NCBI GenBank assembly: GCA_937891425.1
Contig: CALAGD010000066.1
Location: 79,971 to 143,970 of the forward strand
From: an uncultured Pigmentiphaga sp.
GTDB lineage: Bacteria > Pseudomonadota > Gammaproteobacteria > Burkholderiales > Burkholderiaceae_B
DNA length: 64,000 nucleotides
Direction of reading: 5' to 3'
Numbering within the stretch: position 1 is the first letter of the stretch; the number at the start of each line of letters is the position of its first letter. This document shows positions 8,229 through 16,757 of the stretch, in pieces. Position numbers and translations under genes: made by a program. Below the pieces are notes generated by a model. That model did no database searches and was not told where the DNA came from. It saw only the letters and a list, made by a program, of their open reading frames with translations.

Positions 8229-9656
8229 TCAGGCGTCTGCACCGTTCTTGCCGGGCAGCATGCCTTGTGCCTGCCCGTCGCTGGTGTCGTTGTGGGCCGT
8301 GCGCAAGCGGTCGGCGAAAACCCGGGCCGATGCATGGTAGAACGGTACCGGGCAGATCAGCCGTGATACCTGTGAAGCGCACACTGATACGATCAGCAGC
8401 CAGAGCAGCATTGATCCGCTGCTGGTCATTTCCATCGTGATGACGGCGGCCGTCAGGGGCGCCTGGGTTGCCGCTGCCAGGAATGCGGCCATGCACAGCA
8501 GCACCAGCACTCGCTGGTCCACCAGGTTCCCGGTAAGGCTTGCCAGATTCGCACCGAAGCCGGCTCCGGCAGTCAGGGCCGGGGTAAAGATTCCCCCCGG
8601 AATGCCGGCCCAGTAGCTGGCTACGGTGGCAGCCAGTTTGGCGGCACCCAGGGTGTCTCCTTCAACGGGATTCCCGGCCATGGCCGATTTAGTGACGCCG
8701 TAACCGGTACCGAAAGTGGCGTAGGCGCTGAAGTGCCCGATTGCCGCAACCACCAGGCCCAGCAGAAAGGCAACCAGCACCGGATGCCTGCGCATCCATC
8801 CGTTGATGGCGGCGGGGGCGACGCCAGTCGGACCCTTGGTAAGCAGCCACGCGAACAGCCCTCCGGTCAGCCCGCACAGCACGGCGCACGCCAGAGTCCA
8901 GACCAGCATGTGGCGTTCGAGCGCGGCGCCAGTGAAAATGCCGAAGTACGCGATATTGCCCATCGCCGTGTCGAGCACGTACGCGGTTGTCAGGACGGTG
9001 GCCACCAGGATGCCGTACCAGCGCAGCGAGATGTCGCGGCCCAGTTCCTCGATGGCGAAGATCACGCCTGCCAAGGGAGCATTGAACGCGGCGGCCAGTC
9101 CGGCGGCTGCCCCGGTTGCCATGAGCTCGTTGGTCTGGAAGCGGTGAAACGGCAACCCGCGCTTTTCCCAGAACTGGCTCCAGGCCACCATGATGGCAGC
9201 GCCGATCTGCACCGATGGCCCTTCACGGCCAATTGACGCCCCGAACAAGAGGGCGAGCAGGGCGAGCGGAATCTTCCACAGGCTTTGCATGAGCGATACC
9301 AGCTGGAAGCGATAGGGGCGTCCTTCGAGCGACATGGCCGCCATGACTTGCGGGATGCCGCTGCCTTCGGCGAGCGGGGCATAACGCAGGGTCAACCAGC
9401 GCGCCACGGCAAGCGCCGATGGCACGAGCAGCCACGCAAGCCATGGCGCCGTGTCTACCCAGCGCACCTGCCAGCTGTGGACGAGGGTGACCATGGATGC
9501 AAATGCCGCGGTAATCAGGGCGATGGCGGCACCCCCTGCAAGAACAAGGCACGCCTGGGCAGCAACCTTGAAGTATTCGCCGAAGACCGACGGGCAGCCG
9601 GCCTGTTCCCGGTGTTGCGTCTTCTGATGACGCCAGCGCGAGTGAGGATGCTTCAT
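8229..9656 (-). CDS. CLC-family chloride channel / H+/Cl- antiporter
   Basis: A 475-residue inner-membrane protein with about ten hydrophobic segments. The anion-selectivity motifs are in order: GSGIP near residues 98-102, GREGP near 143-147 containing the gating glutamate, and GIPGGIFTP in the C-terminal half. A second glutamate in FAIEE matches the internal proton glutamate of E. coli ClcA, which favours proton-coupled antiport rather than a pure channel. Length equals the bacterial antiporter core; there are no C-terminal CBS domains. It is monocistronic and divergent from the ABC transporter operon. A role in acid resistance or charge balance is family knowledge. Confidence 0.93.
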   Translation of the reverse strand: MKHPHSRWRHQKTQHREQAGCPSVFGEYFKVAAQACLVLAGGAAIALITAAFASMVTLVHSWQVRWVDTAPWLAWLLVPSALAVARWLTLRYAPLAEGSGIPQVMAAMSLEGRPYRFQLVSLMQSLWKIPLALLALLFGASIGREGPSVQIGAAIMVAWSQFWEKRGLPFHRFQTNELMATGAAAGLAAAFNAPLAGVIFAIEELGRDISLRWYGILVATVLTTAYVLDTAMGNIAYFGIFTGAALERHMLVWTLACAVLCGLTGGLFAWLLTKGPTGVAPAAINGWMRRHPVLVAFLLGLVVAAIGHFSAYATFGTGYGVTKSAMAGNPVEGDTLGAAKLAATVASYWAGIPGGIFTPALTAGAGFGANLASLTGNLVDQRVLVLLCMAAFLAAATQAPLTAAVITMEMTSSGSMLLWLLIVSVCASQVSRLICPVPFYHASARVFADRLRTAHNDTSDGQAQGMLPGKNGADA

Positions 9657-10027
9657 GCGATCAGGGCTGTTTGGTCTGGTTGGTGGGTGGTCCGGGCGTG
9701 CCGGTGCTCACCGCCTCGAAAGCATCGTAACAAGAATGTACTGGTTTCGGAGTGCCAGATGTGATTGTCAGGGTTCTACGCATGGACGCTGATCGATGCG
9801 AACAGGTGTGCTCTTATGCGGCAAATGTCCCGCTACCACAAATCAAAATAACCGGAAGGAATAAGGATAGATGCGATTCGTCTTTGGAGGAAAGCACGAA
9901 GCTGGTAAGGTTTTCAGGTCAGTTGCCGACCTGTTGTCGGCTCGCAACCCGGCGGGTGCACGTCCGCCCAGTCTGGCTTCACACGATTGGCGCCACGCAT
10001 GCGGTGGCCGCTGCTCATCCATTTTTC
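9657..10027 (+). other. Intergenic region with a possible short leader ORF before the ABC operon
   Basis: 371 bases between clc and the ATPase gene. A run rich in A and T at 9835-9875 probably holds promoter elements. An ATG at 9871, preceded by AAGGAATAAGGA, opens a 58-codon frame that stops at 10045-10047, just inside the ATPase gene in another frame. Its predicted peptide resembles no family I know, so it is a candidate leader peptide only. I see no other gene. Confidence 0.35.
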
Positions 10028-10819
10028 ATGATGCTTTCATTTCGTAACGTCAGCAAGCGCTTCGGTGACTTGCGCGTCATCGACGATTTCTCGCGCGAGA
10101 TCGACCGTGGCGAACTCATTGCTCTGGTGGGGCCCTCGGGGTGCGGCAAGTCGACCCTGCTGCACATCGCCGCCGGCCTGGAGCGCCAGTCGGGGGGCGA
10201 GGTCTTGCTGGAAGGCAAGCCTGTCGCCGGACCCGGGCCCGAACGCACCCTGATGTTTCAGGAGAACGCGCTGTACCCGTGGCTGACGCTGTCGGCCAAT
10301 GTCGCCATGGCGCTCGAACTGCAGGGCCGTGACCGCCGAGCCGCGCGTGATCAGGCGTACGGCTGGCTCGAAAAGGTGCAGCTGAAGGGTTTCGAGGAGT
10401 ACTACCCGCACCAGGTATCAGGTGGGATGCGCCAGCGCGCCGCGCTGGCGCGGGCCTTCATCGCACAGCCCAAGGTCTTGCTGCTCGACGAGCCCTTCGG
10501 AGCCCTTGATGCGCTTACCCGCATGACCTTGCAGGACGCCCTGCTGGACCTGATCCAGGAGACGCGCCCGACCGTGCTGCTGGTTACCCACGACGTGGAT
10601 GAAGCCCTGTTTCTTGCTGATCGTGTGCTCGTATTCAGCAAGCGTCCTGCCGTGGTGCTGAAGGAATTCCAGCTGGACCGCTACGTCAAGACGCACGATC
10701 TGACCGAAATGGCACCGATACGGCGCGAAATTCTCGAGCTGCTCGGGATCGACACCGGTTACCACAAGCTGTCGGGCGCAGCGGCTCACACCGATCAAAC
10801 TGAAGGAGTCAACCCATGA
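10028..10819 (+). CDS. NitT/TauT-type ABC transporter ATP-binding protein
   Basis: A 263-residue ATPase peripheral to the inner membrane. The Walker A motif GPSGCGKST lies near residues 38-46, the ABC signature is VSGGMRQR, Walker B is VLLLDEPFGALD and the switch histidine is in LLVTHDVDEA; this last form is characteristic of nitrate/sulfonate/taurine importers. The frame is open back to 9752, but homology-like sequence starts only at LSFRNVSKRFG, so ATG 10028 or 10031 is chosen; no clear Shine-Dalgarno precedes them. The stop overlaps the next start (ATGA), so ATPase and binding protein are translationally coupled. The substrate is unknown. Confidence 0.93.
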   Translation: MMLSFRNVSKRFGDLRVIDDFSREIDRGELIALVGPSGCGKSTLLHIAAGLERQSGGEVLLEGKPVAGPGPERTLMFQENALYPWLTLSANVAMALELQGRDRRAARDQAYGWLEKVQLKGFEEYYPHQVSGGMRQRAALARAFIAQPKVLLLDEPFGALDALTRMTLQDALLDLIQETRPTVLLVTHDVDEALFLADRVLVFSKRPAVVLKEFQLDRYVKTHDLTEMAPIRREILELLGIDTGYHKLSGAAAHTDQTEGVNP

Positions 10820-11817
10820 GATTTGCACGATTCTGGATTTCGGCCGTGGTGGCGCTGGTTCTGGCTGCGCCGGCCTATGCCGCTGAAAAGCTGCGGGTGG
10901 GATACCTGCGCGTGATGGATGACGCACAGGCCATCCTCGCTTACGAAGGGGGTTTCTACAAGCAGCACGGACTCGATGTCGAGCTGATCGAGTTCGCGTC
11001 GGGCACCGACCTGATCAAGGCGATCATCGGTGGCCAGATCGACACGGGCGTGCTCGGCTTCACCAACGCCGCGGCCTGGTCGTCGCGCGGCGCCGACCTC
11101 AAGGTGGTGGGCGGTGCGCAGCACGGTTTTCACTCGATCGTGGTGCGCGACGATACCGGCATCAAGAGTGTGGCAGACCTGAAGGGGCGCACGCTGGCTT
11201 CGCAGAAGGAAGGCAGCACGGCGGACGTGGTGCTCAAGGGCGTCGTGCTGAAAGAGGCAGGGCTCAAGCCGGAAGACCTCAACATCATGGGTGTGAGCCC
11301 GCAGGTGGCGGTACAGTCGCTGGTGGGCAAGCGTGTGGACGCGGCGTTCCTGTTCGAGCCGCAGTCGACCATCGCGCAACTGATCGCGCCCGTGACGCAG
11401 ATCTATGAAATCGGCGAAGTCTGGCCATTCCCCTGCATGGTAGTCATCACCAGCGGCGAGGTGCTCAAGAAGCGCAAGGATGCGGTGTGGAAGTCGCTTG
11501 ATGCGCAGCACGACGCCATTCGCATGCTGCAGGAGCAGCCCGAGGAAGCGGCGAAGTACATTGCGCCTTACTTCATCGCGGAGCCCGCCCTCAAGACCCT
11601 CAAACAGGGTGAAGTTCCGCGCGAGAAGATCATCCAGTCCGCCATCGAAAGCCAGACGTTCAGTTCGGTACTGACCGAGAAAGAGCTGAAGCGCATGCAG
11701 GAAATTGCCGACATCATGCAGGCGCAGGGCTCGCTCAAGACCCGCGACGGCAGCAGCTTCGTGGTCGATGACATCGTCGATCTGGAATGGCAGCGCGCAC
11801 GTAACCTGCAAGGCTGA
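10816..11817 (+). CDS. NitT/TauT-type ABC transporter substrate-binding protein
   Basis: A 333-residue periplasmic receptor of the SsuA/TauA/THI5 fold. The signal peptide covers about residues 1-23 (ISAVVALVLAAPAYAAEK). The mature protein opens KLRVGYLRV and has the YEGGFYKQHGLDVELIEF and GGQIDTGVLG blocks typical of aliphatic sulfonate, nitrate and pyrimidine-precursor receptors, then SVADLKGRTLA. An AAGGAG site lies in the end of the ATPase gene. Its ligand is not evident; sulfonates, taurine, aromatic acids or thiamin precursors are all possible in this family. Confidence 0.9.
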   Translation: MRFARFWISAVVALVLAAPAYAAEKLRVGYLRVMDDAQAILAYEGGFYKQHGLDVELIEFASGTDLIKAIIGGQIDTGVLGFTNAAAWSSRGADLKVVGGAQHGFHSIVVRDDTGIKSVADLKGRTLASQKEGSTADVVLKGVVLKEAGLKPEDLNIMGVSPQVAVQSLVGKRVDAAFLFEPQSTIAQLIAPVTQIYEIGEVWPFPCMVVITSGEVLKKRKDAVWKSLDAQHDAIRMLQEQPEEAAKYIAPYFIAEPALKTLKQGEVPREKIIQSAIESQTFSSVLTEKELKRMQEIADIMQAQGSLKTRDGSSFVVDDIVDLEWQRARNLQG

Positions 11818-11828
11818 TCGGCGCGTAG

Positions 11829-12602
11829 ATGAGTACACAAGTTCGGTTGACCGGAATTCCGAAGGTCCTGGCGGTCGCGGTGGCGATCGCCAGCATCCTG
11901 TTGTTGTGGCAGCTCGCGGCATGGAGTCTGCCCGACTTCCTCATGCCCGGCGTGCCTACCGTGGTCAGCCGCCTGATCGAGGAACTGCAGTCGGCCTCAT
12001 TTCTTGCAGCCCTTTCGGCCAGCATGACGCGGCTTGGGCTGGGATACGGCGCGGCGCTGCTCTTTGGTGTTGGCTTTGGCCTGCTCGGAGCCGTGCTGTT
12101 CTTTTTCCGCGAAGTACTGAAGTCGGCGATCATCATCCTGCAATCCATTCCATCGATTGCGTGGGTGCCGCTTTTTCTCATTCTGATGGGTTTTGGCAAC
12201 CTGCCCATCATTGTGGTCATTGCCCTGGCGGCATTCTTTCCTGCGGCGTTGTCCGTCATGAATGCCACCGAAAGCGTGCAGAAAGTGCATGTTTCGGCGG
12301 CGCGCGTCATGGGAGCCAGCCACTGGCAGCTGCTCCGGCGCGTCTATTTGCCCGCAGTCATGCCTGAACTGATCACGGGAGCACAGCTGGCGTTCGGCAA
12401 TGCCTGGCGGGCCCTGATCTCGGCCGAAATGCTGATCGGGTTCGGGCAGGGGCTGGGGCGCTCGCTGGCGTATGCAGGGGAGACGGCCGACATGGTGGGC
12501 GTCATGACCAATATTCTTGTCATCGCCATCCTTGCCACCCTGATCGATCAGGTGCTGCTCGAGAACTTGCGGCGCAAGGTCCTCCATTACCAATACGTGT
12601 GA
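11829..12602 (+). CDS. NitT/TauT-type ABC transporter permease
   Basis: A 257-residue integral membrane protein with about six transmembrane helices. The cytoplasmic EAA loop that docks on the ATPase is visible as HVSAARVMGASHWQLLRRVYLPAVMPEL near residues 155-182. WRALISAEML and the Gly-rich segment after it are typical of SsuC/TauC permeases. It starts 11 bases after the binding-protein stop, so it is the third gene of the operon. Homodimer formation is expected because only one permease gene is present. Confidence 0.93.
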   Translation: MSTQVRLTGIPKVLAVAVAIASILLLWQLAAWSLPDFLMPGVPTVVSRLIEELQSASFLAALSASMTRLGLGYGAALLFGVGFGLLGAVLFFFREVLKSAIIILQSIPSIAWVPLFLILMGFGNLPIIVVIALAAFFPAALSVMNATESVQKVHVSAARVMGASHWQLLRRVYLPAVMPELITGAQLAFGNAWRALISAEMLIGFGQGLGRSLAYAGETADMVGVMTNILVIAILATLIDQVLLENLRRKVLHYQYV

Positions 12603-12639
12603 GACGTCACTGGCGGCTATCGTGGCAACCGGCATCAAC

Positions 12640-13518
12640 ATGTCCCCATCCAGCATGGCGACCGACACCACCCGCGCAGCGGGGGTGCACCGTCGCAGTC
12701 GCGCGCGCAACACGGCCCGGGCAATTGCACTTGCACTTGCCTTCGCCCTGGGCCTGGCCGCAAGCCAGCCGTCTGCGGCCGCTTCGGCAGCGGAAGGAGC
12801 AGGCCCGCATGCTGCGGCGGCCATTGGCGTGCATTACATTCCTCCGGCACTGAAGCCGGGGGCATCGCCGCGCACCCCTGAAGGAGTCGAATGGGCGATC
12901 CTGGAACGCATGCACGACCAGGAGCGGGGTGCAGTGCGTCCGGTGGGTCTGTCACCGGACCAGGCGGGCAATGTCGTGCGTACCGGTGGCGTGGCGCTGG
13001 CTCTGGCAGCTTTGCCTGCCAATGCCGGGCTGGCCTGGGGTGGCGCACGCGTCGTGCCATTGGGGTACAACTTTGGTGCCATGGCCATCATGCGTTCGGA
13101 TACCGACATTACCCGCTGGGAACAGCTCCGCGGGCGCAAGGTGTGTGTCGCGCAAGGTGGCTGGTTTGCAGGCAGCATCACGTCACGCTTCGGCGCCGTT
13201 GAGCTGGCCCATCCGTCCCCCGCTGACGCCCTGATCGGCCTGCGGGTGGGCGACTGCGACGCCGCCGTTCACGACAGCCAGCTGCTGGAAGAGCTCGTCA
13301 AGTTTCCCGAGTGGAAAAAGTTCTCTGCACGGCTGCCGGTCATCGACGAGCGCCAGCTTGCGTTCCTGGTGGCCGAGACGCCTTCGCCCGCGTACGAGCT
13401 GGCGCGCCGCACGGCCCGCCAGTGGCGCGGGTCGGCCTTCCCCCGCCTCGTGCGGCAGATGGCCCAGAACATCGCGTTCGAGGTTTACCTCGACCAGGAT
13501 GTGCCCGACTGCCATTGA
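12640..13518 (+). CDS. Periplasmic binding-protein-like protein linked to the ABC operon
   Basis: About 292 residues with an extended N-terminus followed by a hydrophobic Ala/Leu signal (TARAIALALAFALGLAASQ) and an AAASAAEG-like cleavage region. The mature part resembles periplasmic binding protein type 2 folds: WEQLRGRKVCVAQGG, LIGLRVGDCDAAVHDSQLLEEL and LAFLVAETP correspond to the linker and ligand-contact regions of amino-acid or phosphonate receptors. The start is uncertain: ATG 12640 is chosen, with GTG 12622 and ATG 12655 in frame. It follows the permease by 37 bases and is probably cotranscribed. A second receptor, or a solute sensor, is possible. Confidence 0.68.
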   Translation: MSPSSMATDTTRAAGVHRRSRARNTARAIALALAFALGLAASQPSAAASAAEGAGPHAAAAIGVHYIPPALKPGASPRTPEGVEWAILERMHDQERGAVRPVGLSPDQAGNVVRTGGVALALAALPANAGLAWGGARVVPLGYNFGAMAIMRSDTDITRWEQLRGRKVCVAQGGWFAGSITSRFGAVELAHPSPADALIGLRVGDCDAAVHDSQLLEELVKFPEWKKFSARLPVIDERQLAFLVAETPSPAYELARRTARQWRGSAFPRLVRQMAQNIAFEVYLDQDVPDCH

Positions 13519-13551
13519 AGCTGGCACCCTTTCCTCGCCCATCGAATCCCC

Positions 13552-13592
13552 TACAATCACGCTCATGCTCGGCCGGCACGTACGGTGCCGGC
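13552..13592 (+). promoter_or_regulatory. Candidate -10 box and hairpin upstream of the exonuclease VII-like operon
   Basis: TACAAT at 13552-13557 is a good -10 element but has no matching -35. Just downstream, GCCGGCAC (13572-13579) and GTGCCGGC (13585-13592) form a perfect 8-bp stem with a GTACG loop and no T run. The pair could be promoter plus operator or leader structure. Confidence 0.35.
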
Positions 13593-13710
13593 AGTCGTCC
13601 GCGCATTCGTGGCCGACCGCCGTAACGAGTGCGCGCAGAACCCGGCTCAGAAGAACCCGGCACGGCGCGCTGGGGTGTTGATCGTCTTGTCTTGCTGGAA
13701 TCCGCCGATT

Positions 13711-15606
13711 TTGAGCAGAACCTATCTCAATGTTTCATTTGCCCAGAAGGACGAGGCCAAGGCGCTTGGGGCGCGCTGGGACCCACAACGGCGCAAATGG
13801 TATGTCCCGGCCGGGCTGAACCTGGCGCCTTTCGAGCGATGGCTTGATCCGGCCGTGGCGGCGGGCGATCAGAATCCTGGCCGGAGCCTGTTACCGGCTG
13901 AGGGTGCCTCCGCAGAGCTGGCCGTGCCAGACGCCGGGGCGCGAGCTGCGCTGTCGCTGTCACACTTGCTGCAACAGGTCTCTGCCGTAGTCGACAACGC
14001 CTTTGCCCAGCCCGTGTGGGTGATGGTCGAGGTGGTGAATGCACGCACCCACAGCAACGGACATGTGTATCTGGAGCTGTCGGAACGCGATCCGGAGGGA
14101 AGGGTGCTGGCTAAGGCGTCGGCCATGATCTGGGCCAGCAACGCCATGCGCGTCCTGCCACGCTTCGAGCAACGCACAGGCGCCCAGATCGCTCCCGGCA
14201 TCAAGCTGCTGGTGCAGGCGCGTCCCGTGTTCAAGGCACAGTACGGATTCAGCCTTGAGATCTACGATATCGATCCCGACTACACGCTGGGCGACCTTGA
14301 GGCGCAGAAGCGCGAGATCCGGGCGCGCCTGCAGCGCGAGAATCTGTTCGAGCGCAACCGGCAGCTGCCACCCCCCTGGGACTACCAGACCGTCCTGGTA
14401 CTGGCGCCCCGGGGTGCGGCCGGCCTGGGCGACTTCCAGCGTGAGGCGCAGCGGCTCGAACGTTTCGGGGTCTGCCGCTTCGTGTACGTGTACAGCCGGT
14501 TCCAGGGCGAGGGGGCCGCGGCCGAGATCGGGGCCGCGCTCAGGCATGCATTGGAGACGTGGCCGGCGAGCGAACCACTCGATGCCATCGCCATCATCCG
14601 GGGCGGCGGCGCGGTCAACGATCTGGCCTGGCTGAACGATTACGCGCTGGCCCGTCTGATATGCGAGGCGCCGGTGCCGGTACTTACGGGTATTGGGCAC
14701 GAGCGCGACAACACCATCCTCGATGAGGTTGCCAATCAGCGCTTCGATACCCCGTCCAAGGTCATCGGCGGCATCGAGCGCACGATCAAGGCGCGTGTCG
14801 ACGAGGTACGCCGTGCGTACGATCTGATCCGGCAGGCTGCCTCGCGTGCAGTTGCCGCGGCGCGGCGCGAGACCGGGGCGCTGGAGACGACGGTGCGCGA
14901 ACAGTCACAACGCCAGCTGGCGCGTGGTCGGCATGTCATGAGCGAAGCGCTGGGTGGGGTGCGTCTGGCTGCGGTGAAGGCGGTGCATGAGGCACGGCGC
15001 AAGACCCAGCACCTGGTCGTCGAGGTCCGTCACCAGGCGCACCGGCACGTCGGGGCAGCGCGTGCTGCGGTACCCGCCATGTTCATGGACATCCGGTCGG
15101 AAAGCAGGCAGGCGTTGCAGACTGCCCGTTTCATGACGCACGCCCAGCTGGGTGGCGTGGTCGACCGGGTGAGGGTACAGACACGACGCGCGCGTGAGAA
15201 TGTGCAGCAACGGCAGGCAGATCTCGCCGAGCGATCCCGCCGTATCGTTGTTGAGGCGCGTACCCGTTCGGAGAGCTACTGGCGGGAAATTATCGGGCAG
15301 GGGCCGCAGAAGACTCTTGCGCGCGGCTTTGCGCTGGTGCGTGACGAGCAGCAGGCGCCAGTCACGAGTGCGGCCCGGGCGCGTGCGACGTTGCAGATGC
15401 ACGTACAGTTCCATGATGGCACCGTGGCCGTAGCGCGTGCCGAGGCAGCATCGCCGTCCTCGGGTCCGCAAGAGCGTGCGTCAGCGGGTGCTCGGGCGTC
15501 GTCGCGCAGCCAGAACGTGCGGCGATCCGCACGCAAGCGTGCCGTCCAGGAGCCGTCGACGCAGGCCCTGCCGTTGCCGCTTGAAAACAATCCGGAGCAG
15601 TCATGA
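13711..15606 (+). CDS. xseA: Exonuclease VII large subunit-like protein with N-terminal DUF5710 module
   Basis: About 631 residues, against some 400-460 for ordinary XseA. In order: a DUF5710-type module (residues 3-45, RTYLNVSFAQKDEAKALGARWD...), an OB fold (about 80-190, with GHVYLELSERD), the XseA catalytic region with IIRGGGAVNDL (295-305), GIGHERD (327-333) and TPSK (347-350), a long Arg/Ala/Gln coiled-coil stretch to about 520, the conserved KTLARGFALVRDE end, and a basic Ser/Arg-rich tail. Exonuclease VII degrades single-stranded DNA to oligonucleotides. The start is uncertain between 13585 and 13711; TTG 13711 follows a GGAA site and begins at the module. It overlaps the small-subunit gene by 4 bases. 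Confidence 0.85.
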   Translation: MSRTYLNVSFAQKDEAKALGARWDPQRRKWYVPAGLNLAPFERWLDPAVAAGDQNPGRSLLPAEGASAELAVPDAGARAALSLSHLLQQVSAVVDNAFAQPVWVMVEVVNARTHSNGHVYLELSERDPEGRVLAKASAMIWASNAMRVLPRFEQRTGAQIAPGIKLLVQARPVFKAQYGFSLEIYDIDPDYTLGDLEAQKREIRARLQRENLFERNRQLPPPWDYQTVLVLAPRGAAGLGDFQREAQRLERFGVCRFVYVYSRFQGEGAAAEIGAALRHALETWPASEPLDAIAIIRGGGAVNDLAWLNDYALARLICEAPVPVLTGIGHERDNTILDEVANQRFDTPSKVIGGIERTIKARVDEVRRAYDLIRQAASRAVAAARRETGALETTVREQSQRQLARGRHVMSEALGGVRLAAVKAVHEARRKTQHLVVEVRHQAHRHVGAARAAVPAMFMDIRSESRQALQTARFMTHAQLGGVVDRVRVQTRRARENVQQRQADLAERSRRIVVEARTRSESYWREIIGQGPQKTLARGFALVRDEQQAPVTSAARARATLQMHVQFHDGTVAVARAEAASPSSGPQERASAGARASSRSQNVRRSARKRAVQEPSTQALPLPLENNPEQS

Positions 15607-15899
15607 GTTACACGACATTTCGCGAAGCATATGGTGCGCTGAAGGCGCATGCTGAAACATTGCGCTCCCAGCAGGAGCCCAACATCGACGATTTGCTGCG
15701 CATCGTGGAAGATTCGGTGGCAGCCTTCAAGGTGTGCCAGCAGCGCATCGACGCGGTGGAAAAGGCGCTTGAGGCAGCACTGAACGAGATGGAATCGGGT
15801 GAGTGGGTCGAGCGCGGCGAAGAGCGTGCCGGGGACAGTGACGTGACGAACGGCAATGACGTTACCGATGAAATCGATGATGACGACGCCCCCTGGTAA
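15603..15899 (+). CDS. xseB: Exonuclease VII small subunit
   Basis: A 98-residue, mostly helical protein. The first 65 residues match XseB: FREAYGALKAHAETLRSQQEPNIDDLLRIVEDSVAAFKVC followed by a helix ending near LNEMES. The tail is very acidic (repeated D and E, ending DDDDAPW), which is unusual and could contact the basic tail of the large subunit. In exonuclease VII several XseB copies coat the coiled coil of each XseA. ATGA overlap with the large-subunit gene supports coupled synthesis in a complex. The adjacency of both subunits is itself notable because xseA and xseB are usually apart in proteobacteria. Confidence 0.85.
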   Translation: MSYTTFREAYGALKAHAETLRSQQEPNIDDLLRIVEDSVAAFKVCQQRIDAVEKALEAALNEMESGEWVERGEERAGDSDVTNGNDVTDEIDDDDAPW

Positions 15900-15906
15900 G
15901 CCGCAA

Positions 15907-15950
15907 GCCAGCATGGGCCCGTGCCACGCCGGAATGGGACGGGCGCTGGC
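15907..15950. terminator. Imperfect hairpin between convergent xseB and GST genes
   Basis: GCCAGC (15907-15912) pairs with GCTGGC (15945-15950), and inside it GCCCGT (15917-15922) pairs with ACGGGC (15939-15944). No T run follows, so it is only a possible bidirectional terminator. Confidence 0.4.
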
Positions 15951-15962
15951 CCGGCTGGCTGC

Positions 15963-16667
15963 TTACGGCCTCTGCGGGATGTTCAGCCCCTTGACGACGG
16001 CAGGGCGCTCAAGGAAGCGTGCCAGCGCACGGTTGACGCTGGGGAAGTCGTCCAGCCCGAGCAGCTCACGGGCGTTGTAGGTGGCATCCAGGGTGCGCAC
16101 CCACGGAAAGGTGGCGATGTCGGCGATCGTGTATTCATCGCACACGATCCATTCGTGCTGCGACAGCTGTTTCTCCAGCACCCCAAGCAGGCGCCGGGTT
16201 TCGTTTACGTAGCGGTCGCGCGGTCGCTTGTCTTCTATGTCCTTGCCGGCAAACTTGTGGAAGAAACCGACCTGCCCGAACATGGGCCCTACCCCGCCCA
16301 TCTGGAACATCAGCCACTGGATGGCGTGCCAACGCAGGATGGGGTCGGCAGGAACGAGCTTGCCGGATTTCTCGGCCAGGTAGAGCAGGATGGCACCTGA
16401 TTCGAACAGGGGCAGTGGACGGCCGCCAGGTCCGTTCGGATCGATGATGGCGGGAATCTTGTTGTTGGGGTTGAGCGAAAGAAACTCTTCCGACATCTGA
16501 TCGTTGGTGTCGAAACGCACGAGATGCGCCTCGTACGGCAGCCCAGTCTCTTCCAGCATCACGGACACTTTTACACCGTTGGGCGTGGGCAGCGAGTACA
16601 GCTGAATGCGGTCGGGGTGGGTGGGAGGCCACTTCCGTGTAATGGGAAATGCGGAAAGATCAGACAT
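15963..16667 (-). CDS. Glutathione S-transferase, YghU/YfcG (nu-class)-like
   Basis: A 234-residue cytoplasmic protein. The thioredoxin-like N-terminal domain (about 20-105) has LYSLPTPNGVKVSVMLEE, NPNNKIPAI with the cis-proline glutathione site, and FESGAILLYLAE with the glutamate-serine pair. The helical C-terminal domain follows (about 115-215), including the MFQMGGVGPMFGQVGFF segment typical of Ure2p/YfcG/YghU relatives. These act as glutathione-dependent disulfide-bond reductases more than classical transferases. The open frame runs 180 codons further upstream into the FAN1-like gene, but the ATG at 16667 starts the family sequence. Confidence 0.93.
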   Translation of the reverse strand: MSDLSAFPITRKWPPTHPDRIQLYSLPTPNGVKVSVMLEETGLPYEAHLVRFDTNDQMSEEFLSLNPNNKIPAIIDPNGPGGRPLPLFESGAILLYLAEKSGKLVPADPILRWHAIQWLMFQMGGVGPMFGQVGFFHKFAGKDIEDKRPRDRYVNETRRLLGVLEKQLSQHEWIVCDEYTIADIATFPWVRTLDATYNARELLGLDDFPSVNRALARFLERPAVVKGLNIPQRP

Positions 16668-16757
16668 GCAACAATGCTCCTGGAATGAATCAGGGAAACC
16701 GGCCTGCCAGAATACCCGGGAATTCGTGTTGGGCACAATGCACACCCCCCGACGCTG

